A stretch of 64,000 nucleotides of DNA from Pontivivens insulae. Its GTDB lineage: Bacteria; Pseudomonadota; Alphaproteobacteria; Rhodobacterales; Rhodobacteraceae. Positions within the stretch are counted from its first letter, which is position 1. Every line of letters starts with the position of its first letter. The translations under genes were made by a program, and so were the position numbers. Of this stretch, positions 1 through 8,405 are shown in pieces. The stretch covers positions 620,001-684,000 of the forward strand of contig NZ_OMKW01000001.1 of the NCBI RefSeq assembly GCF_900302495.1. The letters run 5' to 3'. The notes beneath the pieces were generated by a model that did not search any database, was not told the DNA's origin, and saw only the letters and a list, made by a program, of their open reading frames with translations.

Positions 1-55
1 AAGCCAGCCCGTTTCGGTCAACTATAAGCCGGGGCGCGCCGAGGGGGAGGTCAAA
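1..55 (+). other. End of an upstream region, gene not identifiable
   Basis: These bases precede the hydroxyisourate hydrolase start. One forward frame ends with a TGA that overlaps the ATG at 56, which would fit a translationally coupled upstream gene. Another frame stays open into the hydrolase. The piece is too short to name a product. A GAGGGGGAGG stretch just before the ATG is the ribosome binding site. Confidence 0.4.
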
Positions 56-409
56 ATGAGCGGTTTTCTGACGACACATGTGCTGGACACAGCTCGCGGG
101 TGCCCGGCGGCGGGCATCAAGATCGCGCTCTACCGCGTATCCGGCAACTCGCACCGTAAAATTGCGGAGGCTGTCACCAATGCGGATGGGCGGACAGACA
201 GCCCCATCCTGCCCGCAGAGTCATTCGAGACCGGCACCTATGAGCTGATCTTCTTTGCCGGGGACTATTTGCGCGAAACGGGTCAGGCAGGGGCCGAGCC
301 GCTGTTCCTCGACCAAGTTCCGATTCGGTTCGGCATGGCGGAGGATGATCACTATCACGTGCCGCTCCTCCTCTCGCCCTACGGTTATTCGACCTATCGG
401 GGAAGCTGA
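56..409 (+). CDS. uraH: 5-hydroxyisourate hydrolase (transthyretin-like)
   Basis: This enzyme hydrolyses 5-hydroxyisourate, the product of urate oxidation, to OHCU, the second step of the urate-to-allantoin pathway in the cytoplasm. The 117-residue length is typical. The N-terminal TTHVLD motif supplies a conserved active-site histidine, the middle carries an YRVS segment, and the protein ends in the family-defining YRGS tetrapeptide. A purine-rich ribosome binding site precedes the ATG. The urate-oxidising enzyme starts only four bases after the stop, so the two consecutive pathway steps are almost certainly in one operon. Identification is secure from the end motifs. Confidence 0.95.
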   Translation: MSGFLTTHVLDTARGCPAAGIKIALYRVSGNSHRKIAEAVTNADGRTDSPILPAESFETGTYELIFFAGDYLRETGQAGAEPLFLDQVPIRFGMAEDDHYHVPLLLSPYGYSTYRGS

Positions 410-413
410 GCCG

Positions 414-1649
414 ATGTATGACCTTGCCATTCTGTGGGACTGGATCGCGTTTTCGGTGCGCTGGCTGCATGTCATCACGGCGATGGCGTGGATCGGGGCC
501 TCGTTCTATTTCATTGCGCTCGACCTGATGCTCAAGCCCAATGATGCGCTGCCCGATGGCGCACATGGGGAGGAGTGGGAGGTGCATGGCGGCGGTTTCT
601 ATCACACCGTCAAATACATGGTCGCGCCCGCGCGGATGCCGGAGCATCTGACCTGGCACAAATGGCAAAGCTATGTGACGTGGCTGTCCGGTGCGGCGCT
701 GTTGATGATTGTCTATTGGGTGGGCGGGGAGCTTTACCTGATCGACCCCTCGCGGGCGGATCTGGCTTTGTGGCAGGGGATTTTGATCTCCGCCGGATCG
801 CTGACGGTCGGTTGGCTGGTCTATGACGCGCTGTGCAAGTCAAAGCTGGGGGAGAGCCCGACGACGCTGATGCTGCTCCTGTTCGTGATCCTTGTCGCGA
901 TGGCATGGGGCTACAATCAGGTGTTCACGGGCCGGGCGGCGCTGCTGCATCTGGGCGCATTCACCGCGACGATCATGACCGGCAACGTGTTTTTCCAGAT
1001 CATGCCGAACCAGCGGATCGTGGTGGCGGACCTGAAAGCGGGGCGCAAGCCCGATGCAAAATATGGGAAGATCGCGAAGCTGCGTTCGACCCATAACAAT
1101 TACCTGACGCTGCCGGTCGTGTTCCTGATGCTGAGCAACCATTACCCGCTGGCCTTTGCCACGGAATATGCGTGGTTGATCGCGAGCCTGATCTTCCTGA
1201 CGGGCGTGACCATCCGGCATTATTTCAACACCATGCACCGAACAGGGGCCGGGCCGAACTGGACCTGGGCAGTGACGGTCTTGCTGATGATCGCGATCGC
1301 TTGGCTTTCGAGCGTGCGTCCGGCGGATGACTATGAGGAAGCCTCGACCCGTGATTTCACGCCTTATGAGGCGCAATTTGCCTCTGCCGCCGGGTTTGAC
1401 GAGGCGTATAATCATGTGATCGGCAACTGTTCGATGTGTCATGCACGCCAGCCCTCGTGGGATGGTATTCGCTGGGCGCCGAAGGGGGTGTTGCTGGAGA
1501 CGGAAACTGATGTCGCCCGCCATGCCGATCAGATCTATCTGCAAGCGGGCGTCAGTCACGCGATGCCGCCGCCAAATGCGATCCAGATGGACAATGCGGC
1601 GCGCGAGGTCATCGTGGCCTGGGTGCGCAATGCCCGCGCGACCAACTGA
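414..1649 (+). CDS. puuD: Membrane urate hydroxylase with C-terminal cytochrome c (PuuD type)
   Basis: The 411-residue protein belongs to the bacterial membrane-bound urate oxidases, which convert urate to 5-hydroxyisourate and pass electrons through a fused cytochrome c instead of making hydrogen peroxide. The N-terminal part (about residues 1-300) has multiple hydrophobic segments, beginning with WLHVITAMAWIGASFYF, and several conserved histidines. The C-terminal part holds one heme c site, CSMCH at residues 339-343, with a later methionine in SHAMPPPN as the likely axial ligand. The ATG at 414 is chosen because it follows the uraH stop directly and starts at the conserved membrane domain; a longer in-frame opening from 255 only overlaps uraH. 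The gene name follows the urate pathway usage, not the putrescine pathway enzyme of the same symbol. Confidence 0.93.
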   Translation: MYDLAILWDWIAFSVRWLHVITAMAWIGASFYFIALDLMLKPNDALPDGAHGEEWEVHGGGFYHTVKYMVAPARMPEHLTWHKWQSYVTWLSGAALLMIVYWVGGELYLIDPSRADLALWQGILISAGSLTVGWLVYDALCKSKLGESPTTLMLLLFVILVAMAWGYNQVFTGRAALLHLGAFTATIMTGNVFFQIMPNQRIVVADLKAGRKPDAKYGKIAKLRSTHNNYLTLPVVFLMLSNHYPLAFATEYAWLIASLIFLTGVTIRHYFNTMHRTGAGPNWTWAVTVLLMIAIAWLSSVRPADDYEEASTRDFTPYEAQFASAAGFDEAYNHVIGNCSMCHARQPSWDGIRWAPKGVLLETETDVARHADQIYLQAGVSHAMPPPNAIQMDNAAREVIVAWVRNARATN

Positions 1650-1664
1650 TCGCGCGGGTTTGTT
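1633..1664 (+). terminator. Intrinsic terminator at the end of puuD
   Basis: CCCGCGCGA (1633-1641) and TCGCGCGGG (1650-1658) form a perfect 9-bp stem with an 8-base loop, followed by TTTGTT. The puuD stop codon lies in the loop, so the terminator is embedded in the gene end. It separates puuD from the convergent creatinase gene, whose stop is a few bases further on. Confidence 0.7.
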
Positions 1665-1667
1665 CGA

Positions 1668-2870
1668 CTAGCCAACGATATTGAAGTCCGGGCCGTAGGG
1701 GTAGCCGGTGATATTCTCGTTGCCGACTTCGGTGATGATCAGGATGTCATGCTCCCGATAGCCGCCTGCGCCCGGCTGACCGTCCGGGATGGTCAGCATG
1801 GGCTCCATAGAGATCACCATGCCCGGTTCCAAAACTGTGTCGATATCCTCTCGCAGCTCCAGCCCGGCCTCACGCCCGTAATAGTGGGACAGAACGCCGA
1901 AGGAGTGGCCATAACCGAAGGTGCGGTATTGCAGCAGGTCACGCTCTGCAAAGAAGGCGTTGAGTTGGGCGGTTACCTCAGCACAGCTGACGCCCGGCTT
2001 CAGCAGGCTCATTCCGTATTCGTGGGCGGCGACGTTCGCCTGCCAGATGTTCAGGCTGGCCGGATCGACCTCCCTCACGAAAAGGGTCCGCTCCAACGCG
2101 GTGTAATAGCCGGAGATCATGGGGAAGGTGTTGAGGCTCAGGATGTCGCCGCGCTGGAGGCAGCGGGACGTCACCGGGTTGTGAGCACCATCGGTGTTGA
2201 TGCCAGACTGAAACCACACCCAGGTGTCGCGATACTCGGCGTCTGGATAGCGCTTGGCGATCTCAATCTCCATCGCGTCACGTCCCGCCATGGCGATGTC
2301 GATTTCGCGCGTGCCTTCGCTGATTGCCTCCCGAATGGCATAGCCGCCGACATCTGCCGTCGCGGCCCCGGCGCGGATCAGGTCGATCTCCGCCGGGGAT
2401 TTGTGCATGCGCAGCCGCATCGTTGCCGGCGCGATATCAACAGTGTCTTGCGGGTGGAGGAACTCACGCAACAACCCCATTTGCATGATCGAGAGGTGAT
2501 CGCCCTCGACGCCGATCACCTTCTCCGTTCCAGTGACGGAGCGGATCGCGCGCCAGTAGTTGTTCCGCTCCCAGTCCGTGTAGGTGATGTTGTCGCCATA
2601 GCCGCGCCGCCATGGCTGGCCTGCGTCGATCCCGGCGGAGATTGTCACGGTGTCGGAGGGCGTGACGACCTGCGCGTAGGGCCTGCCAAAGGCGCAATAG
2701 AGAAAGCCGGAATAGTAGGCGATGTTGTGCATCGAGGTCAGAACACAGGCCTCGACACCTGCCTCTGCCATGGCGGCGCGCAGCCTCGTCAGGCGTGCCC
2801 TGTATTCTGCATCAGCAAAGGGGAGCGTCTTTTCGCCCTGATGAAAGCGGTAGAAATGTGGACGGGTCAT
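1668..2870 (-). CDS. Creatinase (creatine amidinohydrolase)
   Basis: This protein hydrolyses creatine to sarcosine and urea. It has the pita-bread fold of the M24 family but is a non-metallo amidinohydrolase. The 400-residue sequence shows the creatinase signature NTDGAHNPVT, with His230 corresponding to the catalytic histidine near position 232 of the Pseudomonas enzyme, plus SHYYGREAGLELREDIDTV and GAGGYREHDIL near the C-terminus. The N-terminal FLYCAFGRPYA and GQPWRR segments are also creatinase-specific. Other M24 members such as prolidase or the DMSP lyase DddP were considered; they lack these motifs. No sarcosine oxidase or urease lies in the window, so the downstream steps are elsewhere. 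Confidence 0.93.
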   Translation of the reverse strand: MTRPHFYRFHQGEKTLPFADAEYRARLTRLRAAMAEAGVEACVLTSMHNIAYYSGFLYCAFGRPYAQVVTPSDTVTISAGIDAGQPWRRGYGDNITYTDWERNNYWRAIRSVTGTEKVIGVEGDHLSIMQMGLLREFLHPQDTVDIAPATMRLRMHKSPAEIDLIRAGAATADVGGYAIREAISEGTREIDIAMAGRDAMEIEIAKRYPDAEYRDTWVWFQSGINTDGAHNPVTSRCLQRGDILSLNTFPMISGYYTALERTLFVREVDPASLNIWQANVAAHEYGMSLLKPGVSCAEVTAQLNAFFAERDLLQYRTFGYGHSFGVLSHYYGREAGLELREDIDTVLEPGMVISMEPMLTIPDGQPGAGGYREHDILIITEVGNENITGYPYGPDFNIVG

Positions 2871-2873
2871 CCA

Positions 2874-2896
2874 ATGGTCCTTTCGTCACGGACCAT
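2874..2896. promoter_or_regulatory. Inverted repeat just upstream of creatinase
   Basis: ATGGTCC (2874-2880) and GGACCAT (2890-2896) are perfect 7-bp arms with a 9-base spacer. They sit a few bases before the creatinase start codon. This could be an operator or a hairpin affecting ribosome access. The function is inferred from position only. Confidence 0.35.
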
Positions 2897-3066
2897 GACA
2901 ACGGCACAAAAGGGGCGCGCGGCTCCTCTACCGTCATCACGGCAAAGCAAGTCCCGGCGTTCAGGAAAGGAGGTCAGGGTGTGCCAGACAAGCTGGTGGC
3001 GACGCCATCGCCAGCCCTGTTGTCTGGGTGGCGCAAATTGGGCGTTCAATCAAGCACAATTGACGC

Positions 3067-3399
3067 TCAGCACTCGCAATCGAGCAGGGCGAGGATGTCT
3101 TGGCACCTGTCGATCTGCCCCCCGCAGCAGTCGGACAGCAAAAAGCCGACAAGTGCGCTGATGGCAGGCAGATGTGCTGCGTAGAGGATCTCGCGATGAT
3201 TGCGCGTTGTACTGACGAGCCCGGCGGACTTCATCACGGACAGGTGACCGGACATGGTCGAGGGCCGTGCGTCCAGCGCTTCTGATATGGCGAGGGCTGG
3301 GACACCATTTGGGACTTCGCGTACCAGAAAGCGGAACACAGCCAATCGCGTCGGGTGGGCGAGTGCTGCGAAGGCGTCGAGGGCTGCTTTCTGATCCAT
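3067..3399 (-). CDS. arsR: ArsR-family arsenic-responsive repressor
   Basis: A 110-residue winged-helix repressor of the ArsR/SmtB family. The helix-turn-helix region covers about residues 32-70 (ALAISEALDARPSTMSGHLS). The classic CVC metal site in the recognition helix is absent. Instead the C-terminus holds five cysteines: Cys91-Cys92, Cys99, Cys108 and Cys110. A Cys-Cys pair followed by a third cysteine in this region resembles the As(III) site of the Acidithiobacillus type of ArsR. The ATG at 3399 gives normal ArsR length; an open stretch further upstream is not needed. The gene is divergent from aqpS, and a strong palindrome between them is the likely operator. Confidence 0.9.
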   Translation of the reverse strand: MDQKAALDAFAALAHPTRLAVFRFLVREVPNGVPALAISEALDARPSTMSGHLSVMKSAGLVSTTRNHREILYAAHLPAISALVGFLLSDCCGGQIDRCQDILALLDCEC

Positions 3400-3444
3400 G
3401 AGCTTCAATCCTGTGCTTGACCGAACCGTGCGGAAGGCGTAGCA

Positions 3445-3478
3445 ATTTGTCAATTCGGTAATCTCCGAAATGACAAAT
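3445..3478. promoter_or_regulatory. Palindromic operator between arsR and aqpS
   Basis: The arms ATTTGTCAATTCGG (3445-3458) and CCGAAATGACAAAT (3465-3478) match as an inverted repeat at 13 of 14 positions with a 6-base spacer. Such symmetry in an ars divergent promoter fits an ArsR dimer site. Binding would control both arsR and aqpS-arsC-arsH, with release on arsenite binding. The assignment is inferred from symmetry and position. Confidence 0.75.
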
Positions 3479-3494
3479 AAATGACGGTTTGCCC

Positions 3495-4151
3495 ATGACC
3501 CTTGACCGCCGACTGATAGCAGAAGCGCTTGGCACATTCTCTCTGCTGGCTACGGTCGTCGGCTCTGGCATCATGGCCGAACGGCTGGCTGACGGAAACG
3601 TCGCGGTCGCCCTGTTGGGCAACACCATCCCGACCGGCGCCATTCTGGTCGTGCTGATCACGGTGTTTGGTCCGATTTCAGGGGCGCATTTCAATCCAGC
3701 GGTGACGCTCTGCTTTGCGCTGCGGCGGGAGATCGCCGTGCGGGAAGCCTCCCTTTACGCGGTCGTTCAGGTTGTTGGGGGTATTGCGGGTGTCTTTGCG
3801 GCGCATGTGATGTTCGAACATCCGATGTTCGATCCATCGACGACAGCGCGGACGGGGTTGGGGCAATGGACTGGAGAGTTTGTCGCGACATTTGGCCTGA
3901 TCGGAACGATTTTGGCCTGTCTGAAGGCGCGACCAACGGCCGTTCCGATGGCGGTCGGGCTCTATATTACGGCGGCATATTGGTTCACGTCCTCGACCTC
4001 TTTCGCGAACCCGGCCGTGACAATCGCGCGCGGGTTTTCGGACACTTTCGCAGGCATCGCACCCGCCGATGTGGCCGCGTTTATCGGTGTACAACTGGTG
4101 GCGGCCGTGCTCGCCACCGGCTTTTTTGCCTGGCTTCTGAAAGACGCCTGA
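3495..4151 (+). CDS. aqpS: Aquaglyceroporin, probable arsenite channel
   Basis: A 218-residue MIP-family channel with two half-repeats carrying NPA boxes: HFNPAVTL around Asn67 and FANPAVTIARG around Asn172. In Sinorhizobium meliloti, AqpS sits in an arsR-aqpS-arsC-arsH cluster and replaces the ArsB pump: arsenate is reduced inside by ArsC and arsenite leaves through the channel down its gradient. The gene order here is the same apart from arsR being divergent. The ATG at 3495 is chosen over a TTG two codons upstream; neither has a strong ribosome binding site. No ArsB or Acr3 gene is nearby, which supports the channel as the arsenite exit route. Confidence 0.9.
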   Translation: MTLDRRLIAEALGTFSLLATVVGSGIMAERLADGNVAVALLGNTIPTGAILVVLITVFGPISGAHFNPAVTLCFALRREIAVREASLYAVVQVVGGIAGVFAAHVMFEHPMFDPSTTARTGLGQWTGEFVATFGLIGTILACLKARPTAVPMAVGLYITAAYWFTSSTSFANPAVTIARGFSDTFAGIAPADVAAFIGVQLVAAVLATGFFAWLLKDA

Positions 4152-4172
4152 ATCGCCTGAAAGGACCATCGG

Positions 4173-4595
4173 ATGAGCATCGTTATTCATCACAACCCCG
4201 GTTGCGGCACCTCACGCAATGTCTTGCAGATCATTCGCGCCTCTGGCGTGGAACCGGTCGTTGTCGAGTATCTTGAGACGGGATGGACCACGGCGCAATT
4301 GCAGGGGCTGTTTGCTGCGGCGGGTCTGACCGCGCGTGAGGCGTTGCGTGAAAAACGCTCTCCCGCGCAGGAGTTGGGCCTGCTGGACGGGGATGTCAGC
4401 GAAGAGGAGCTGCTGGCCGCGATGGTCGAGCATCCCGTTCTCGTCAACCGTCCAATCGTTTGCTCCCCCAAAGGGGTGCGATTGTGCCGTCCATCCGAAA
4501 GGGTGCTCGATCTGCTTGAGAATCTGCCGACGGGCGCGGTCTACAAGGAAGACGGACAGATGATCCTGAATGAAAAGGGCGAGCCCGTTGTCTGA
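4173..4595 (+). CDS. arsC: Arsenate reductase (glutaredoxin type)
   Basis: The 140-residue protein reduces arsenate to arsenite using glutathione and glutaredoxin. The family signature [10 protein letters not shown] places the catalytic cysteine at Cys11. Later conserved parts include [17 protein letters not shown], which holds the arginines that bind oxyanion. A ribosome binding site AAAGGA precedes the ATG. It follows aqpS by about 20 bases and overlaps arsH by 26 bases, so the three genes are probably one transcript. Confidence 0.95.
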   Translation: MSIVIHHNPGCGTSRNVLQIIRASGVEPVVVEYLETGWTTAQLQGLFAAAGLTAREALREKRSPAQELGLLDGDVSEEELLAAMVEHPVLVNRPIVCSPKGVRLCRPSERVLDLLENLPTGAVYKEDGQMILNEKGEPVV

Positions 4596-5295
4596 TTTTC
4601 CGGCCCTGTCCCCCGAACACCTTCAATCGGTTGATCATGCGAGGTTGTTTCCCACGACGCGCGCAGACCACGCTCCGCGTATTCTGCTGCTCTACGGTTC
4701 TTTGCGTGACCGGTCCTTCAGCCGTCTCATGACCGAAGAGGCCGCACGGGTGCTCAACATGCTGGGGGCTGAAACGCGCACGTTCAATCCCGCGGGTCTG
4801 CCCCTTCCCGATGATGCGGATGCAGATCATCCAAAGGTTCAGGAACTGCGTGATCTCGTGACATGGAGCGAGGGCATGGTCTGGTGTTCGCCAGAGCGGC
4901 ACGGATCGATGACCGGGATCATGAAAGCGCAGATCGATTGGATTCCGCTGTCCATTGGCGCAGTCCGCCCAACGCAGGGCAAGACGCTTGCCGTGATGCA
5001 GGTTTGCGGTGGCTCGCAGAGTTTCAACGCGGTGAACCAGTTGAGAATCTTGGGCCGGTGGATGCGCTGCCTGACCATCCCCAATCAATCCTCTGTCGCG
5101 AAGGCCTGGCAGCAATTTGACGGCGACGACCGCATGTTGCCCTCATCCTATTACGACCGCATGGTCGATGTGATGGAGGAGCTGGTGAAATTCACCTGGC
5201 TGACGCGTGATGCCGCGCCCTATCTGGTCGATCGCTATAGTGAGCGTAAGGAAAGCGGAGAGGCTTTGATCGCACGGGTCAATGCCACGAGCTAG
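4570..5295 (+). CDS. arsH: ArsH, NADPH-dependent FMN reductase / organoarsenical oxidase
   Basis: A 241-residue flavodoxin-like oxidoreductase. The phosphate-binding loop [14 protein letters not shown] at about residues 39-52 and the later [19 protein letters not shown] segment are typical of ArsH. Family members oxidise trivalent organoarsenicals and reduce azo dyes or quinones with NADPH. The start overlaps the end of arsC, consistent with translational coupling. The gene end overlaps by 4 bases with the convergent dehydrogenase gene. Confidence 0.93.
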   Translation: MKRASPLSDFPALSPEHLQSVDHARLFPTTRADHAPRILLLYGSLRDRSFSRLMTEEAARVLNMLGAETRTFNPAGLPLPDDADADHPKVQELRDLVTWSEGMVWCSPERHGSMTGIMKAQIDWIPLSIGAVRPTQGKTLAVMQVCGGSQSFNAVNQLRILGRWMRCLTIPNQSSVAKAWQQFDGDDRMLPSSYYDRMVDVMEELVKFTWLTRDAAPYLVDRYSERKESGEALIARVNATS

Positions 5296-6161
5296 CGTGA
5301 GCCGTCTCGCAGTTTCAGCCATTTGAAATAGGCGGCGTGGTCAAGCTCCGCCCCCGAATGGTCCTCGACCAGCGAGCGGTACCCTTCTTGCGCGGTTTGG
5401 GAGAGGGGTAGGTCGAGACCTTGCGCCTGCGCAAATTTGAGGGCGTTGTTCAGATCCTTGAGCTGTACCGCGCTGCGGGCACCGGGTGTGAAATCACCAC
5501 TGACCATTCGGGCGCCATGCAGGTCGAGGATGCGGCTGTCGGCAAAACCGCCCTGAAGCGCTGTGCGCACGGTGCCCGTGTCGCATCCGGCCGCCTCGGC
5601 CAATCGCAAGCCTTCGGACACGGCGGCGATGGTCGCACCGACGATCAATTGATTGGCCAGTTTGACGGTTTGCCCCGCGCCCAGCGGGCCGACATGCGTG
5701 GGCCTGCCTAGGAGGTTCAGGACAGGCAATGCTCGGGCCAGGATTGCGACCTCCCCGCCCACGAAAATCGATAGGGTGCCTTCTGTCGCGCCGACAACGC
5801 CGCCAGATACCGGTGCGTCGAGATAGTTCACGCCGCGCTCCATCGCCTGTGCCGCCAGACCCTGATCCGTGTCCGGTTCGACAGAGGCCATGTCGATCAG
5901 AATTGATCCGTGCGCCATATTGTCGATGACGCCCTGACCATCGAGCACCAATTTCGTGACAGGCCCATCGAGCAGCATTGAGATGACGATTTCCGTGTCG
6001 ACCACAGCGGACGCAGCGCTGGGATGCACTTTGGCGATCTGAGCAAGCGGGGCCGATCCTTCTGCACTGCGATTCCAGACGTGAAGGACGTGGCCCGCGT
6101 CAGCAAGCCGTCGAACCATCGGCGCGCCCATCAGTCCTGTTCCCAGAACGGCAATGTGCAT
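5292..6161 (-). CDS. NAD(P)-dependent beta-hydroxyacid dehydrogenase
   Basis: A 289-residue member of the 3-hydroxyisobutyrate dehydrogenase / tartronate semialdehyde reductase family. The N-terminal Rossmann motif is GTGLMGAPM (about residues 7-15). The substrate-binding motif [22 protein letters not shown] lies near the middle, and the catalytic lysine is in [11 protein letters not shown]. The ATG at 6161 is preferred because GGGAGAG lies just upstream of it; an in-frame ATG five codons earlier is possible. The exact substrate cannot be told from motifs: 2-hydroxy-3-oxopropionate, 3-hydroxyisobutyrate or a related acid all fit. It is not evidently linked to the ars genes, which only run towards it. 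Confidence 0.85.
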   Translation of the reverse strand: MHIAVLGTGLMGAPMVRRLADAGHVLHVWNRSAEGSAPLAQIAKVHPSAASAVVDTEIVISMLLDGPVTKLVLDGQGVIDNMAHGSILIDMASVEPDTDQGLAAQAMERGVNYLDAPVSGGVVGATEGTLSIFVGGEVAILARALPVLNLLGRPTHVGPLGAGQTVKLANQLIVGATIAAVSEGLRLAEAAGCDTGTVRTALQGGFADSRILDLHGARMVSGDFTPGARSAVQLKDLNNALKFAQAQGLDLPLSQTAQEGYRSLVEDHSGAELDHAAYFKWLKLRDGSR

Positions 6162-6181
6162 CGGTCTCTCCCCCATCGGTT

Positions 6182-7201
6182 CTATTGGACGAGGCTGTTG
6201 TAATCTGGAACGACGTCGACCTGCAGCCCGGATTTCTCAAGTTTCAGCAATCCAGCCTCTGCCTTTATATCTCGCGTTTCGACTGTGCCGCGCAGGATGA
6301 TACGGCGAATGCGTCCTGGATGGCGGGCATGGGCGGCGGCGTAAACCTCTGCATCATGTTGCCCGGTGTCGCCTATCAGCACAAAGGAGAGTTCGGGGTT
6401 TGCGGCCAAGATGGTGTCGATGGCCGCACCTTTGTGATCACCATGGGTGCCCTTGATAAATTGCGTCTCTGAGATTCCGAGATCTCGCAGGAAAACCGGA
6501 CCGGCGACAAGGCCCGCCTTGCGGAACAGAATGTTGTCCAGAAAGTCGTGCAGGTTCCATGGGGAGGAGGAGACATAGAACACCGGGTTCTTTCCCTCAT
6601 GCAGCTTTTCCATCAGCGCGACCCCGTCGGCAAAGACCTCACGCGTGAGGGCATTGCCGGTTAGGGAGGTCCAAAGGTTGCGTGCGGTGTTCCAGGCGCC
6701 TGTCCGCAGGACGGTATCATCGATGTCGGAGATCACGCCGAACTCCGCTGCCGGGTCGGGGATCAGGACGGGAACCTGCACGGTCGTGCTGTCATCGCCC
6801 GCAATCTGGATCGGCTCCATACGCCAGCCGGGTTGGGCGTTCGACGGGCGCGGCAGCTGCAAGGTGATGTAACCTTCCTCATCTGACAGGGCTGTCGCGC
6901 CGCTCGCGACATGGAGCACCTCAATATCGGCAATCTCATCGGTGAAGAACAGACCAACCATCGCCTTGAAATTTGCCCATTTGTTGCGGGCCTTATGTGG
7001 CGTGTCACGGCGCAGCCCGGCGAGCACCCGCCCCCGCAGGACCAATCCGTCTGGAGTGGCGTGGCCGCGATAGGGCTCCACCAGGGGTGGGCGCTGGTCC
7101 TTTGGCCGGAAGCGATCGACCGCCCGTTCCGCCTGGACCGCGAGACGATGGAGGATGCGGATCAAAGGCATATGCGGGCTCCACTGGCTGGGTCGCAGCA
7201 C
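6182..7201 (-). CDS. App1-like phosphatidate phosphatase (DUF2183)
   Basis: A 339-residue protein of the family of yeast phosphatidate phosphatase App1. The HAD-like catalytic motif DIDDTVLRTG sits near the middle, followed by a YVSSSPWN motif, HGDHKGAAID and a GDTGQHDAEVY motif, in the usual order. The N-terminal part holds a small beta domain. The expected reaction is removal of phosphate from phosphatidic acid or a related lipid phosphate; that is family knowledge, not shown here. The start could also be the ATG ten codons later (7171). It lies just upstream of the dehydrogenase on the same strand, about 20 bases apart, so co-transcription is likely. Confidence 0.85.
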   Translation of the reverse strand: MLRPSQWSPHMPLIRILHRLAVQAERAVDRFRPKDQRPPLVEPYRGHATPDGLVLRGRVLAGLRRDTPHKARNKWANFKAMVGLFFTDEIADIEVLHVASGATALSDEEGYITLQLPRPSNAQPGWRMEPIQIAGDDSTTVQVPVLIPDPAAEFGVISDIDDTVLRTGAWNTARNLWTSLTGNALTREVFADGVALMEKLHEGKNPVFYVSSSPWNLHDFLDNILFRKAGLVAGPVFLRDLGISETQFIKGTHGDHKGAAIDTILAANPELSFVLIGDTGQHDAEVYAAAHARHPGRIRRIILRGTVETRDIKAEAGLLKLEKSGLQVDVVPDYNSLVQ

Positions 7202-7245
7202 CAGCTAGGGCGCTCGTTCCGTTTCGCCATGCGGGGCCGTTCGCT

Positions 7246-8280
7246 TTAGTCCTTCTTGACGTGGTGCCATTGCCGCAGGATGCGCCGGCGGTTCGGCACG
7301 CTGGCACCGGATGACGACCCCGCAATGATCATGGCGCGGTAGAACTCGTATTGGGATTTGTCGCGCAAAAGGTCACTGATCTTCTGCCGATGAGCGGCCA
7401 CGCACGCTTCGTGCGCATCCTTCACACCGGGCAGGGCATCCAGTTCGGCCCGTGCAGCGGCGAGCGCCTCTGCCCGGCGCAGGATCGTTTCATCGCGAAC
7501 ATGATTGAAGTTGCGTTCGACCCAATAGGACAGATCGACATGCTTTTTCCGGCTGGAGGGCAAGCCGCGCGCCGCCTTGACCAGAAAACTCTCAACCGAT
7601 CTGACCGAGTAATGGTTGATCCACGCCCTTGTTGGGCCGCTGTTGACCATTGCGAAGGTCGAGATGTGTTCGTCACTGGCATTATAGCGGTCTGGCATCG
7701 GCTCTCCGGAACCGTCCAGCCAGTGAACAATCGTATCCTTTTTCTGGCGTGGGCGATGAACGCCCAGCTTCGAAAGTTTGCGCGTCCTGAGAAACAGCGA
7801 TTTGACGAAGGTGCCGCCCATCGTGCCGATATAGCCATCGGGTGCACGGTGGCGAAACAAGCTCGTCACGTCCTTGTCCTGATAGTCGACGTGCCCGGAA
7901 TACCCAAAAAGCCGCCACGGCAGAACAAAGCCCTCAACCCCGTCCGGGCGACTCTCGATCAGGTCCGTCAGGGTGTCTGCGGTGGTGTCTACAAATTCAT
8001 CAACGTCCGAGACCAGCACCCATTCTGCCTGTGTAACCAGCGGATGGTCCCACGCGGACTTGAGTGCCGTCCACTGGGGGCTTTGACCCCGACGCATTTC
8101 ACCGCGTGGAATATGCGTGAGGATTCCGTTCGCGGCGAGCACATCCAGAAGGGCATCGCTGCCATCCGTACAGTCGTTGGAATAAACGAGGAAATCGGTC
8201 ACTCCCAGCGCGCGGTGATGGGCCAACCACTCCAGAATGAAAGGCCCTTCATCCCGAATGCAGGTAACGAGCGTCAGCAT
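7246..8280 (-). CDS. Glycosyltransferase family 2-like protein, single domain
   Basis: A 344-residue glycosyltransferase of the Glyco_tranf_2_4 type (GT-A fold). It starts with TCIRDEGPFILEWLAHHRALG, continues with YSNDCTDGSD, and has the metal-binding DVDEF motif (DXD) near residue 95. WRLFG, KLGVHRPR and the C-terminal INHYSVRSVESFLVK segments recur in every family member of this window. It is a close relative of the three domains of the next gene and of the enzyme at 19977. No signal peptide is seen, so it should act in the cytoplasm. Donor and acceptor are unknown. Confidence 0.85.
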   Translation of the reverse strand: MLTLVTCIRDEGPFILEWLAHHRALGVTDFLVYSNDCTDGSDALLDVLAANGILTHIPRGEMRRGQSPQWTALKSAWDHPLVTQAEWVLVSDVDEFVDTTADTLTDLIESRPDGVEGFVLPWRLFGYSGHVDYQDKDVTSLFRHRAPDGYIGTMGGTFVKSLFLRTRKLSKLGVHRPRQKKDTIVHWLDGSGEPMPDRYNASDEHISTFAMVNSGPTRAWINHYSVRSVESFLVKAARGLPSSRKKHVDLSYWVERNFNHVRDETILRRAEALAAARAELDALPGVKDAHEACVAAHRQKISDLLRDKSQYEFYRAMIIAGSSSGASVPNRRRILRQWHHVKKD

Positions 8281-8405
8281 CGCGCCACCATGGCGCCGGT
8301 TGCATGTGATGCGGCATTCAACATGGCCTCAACCTGTCCTGCGAGCTGAAGCGATGCAAGCGTGCCGCCGTCGTGTCCAGGCTCGACCCGTCCAAAATCG
8401 GGGCA

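Noticed and set aside
255-413. Longer start for the urate hydroxylase
   Set aside because: This extension overlaps uraH almost entirely in another frame and reads as a basic, unlikely leader; the ATG at 414 begins at the membrane domain.
1749-3161. 470-codon plus-strand ORF
   Set aside because: It is antisense to creatinase and arsR, which have clear family motifs.
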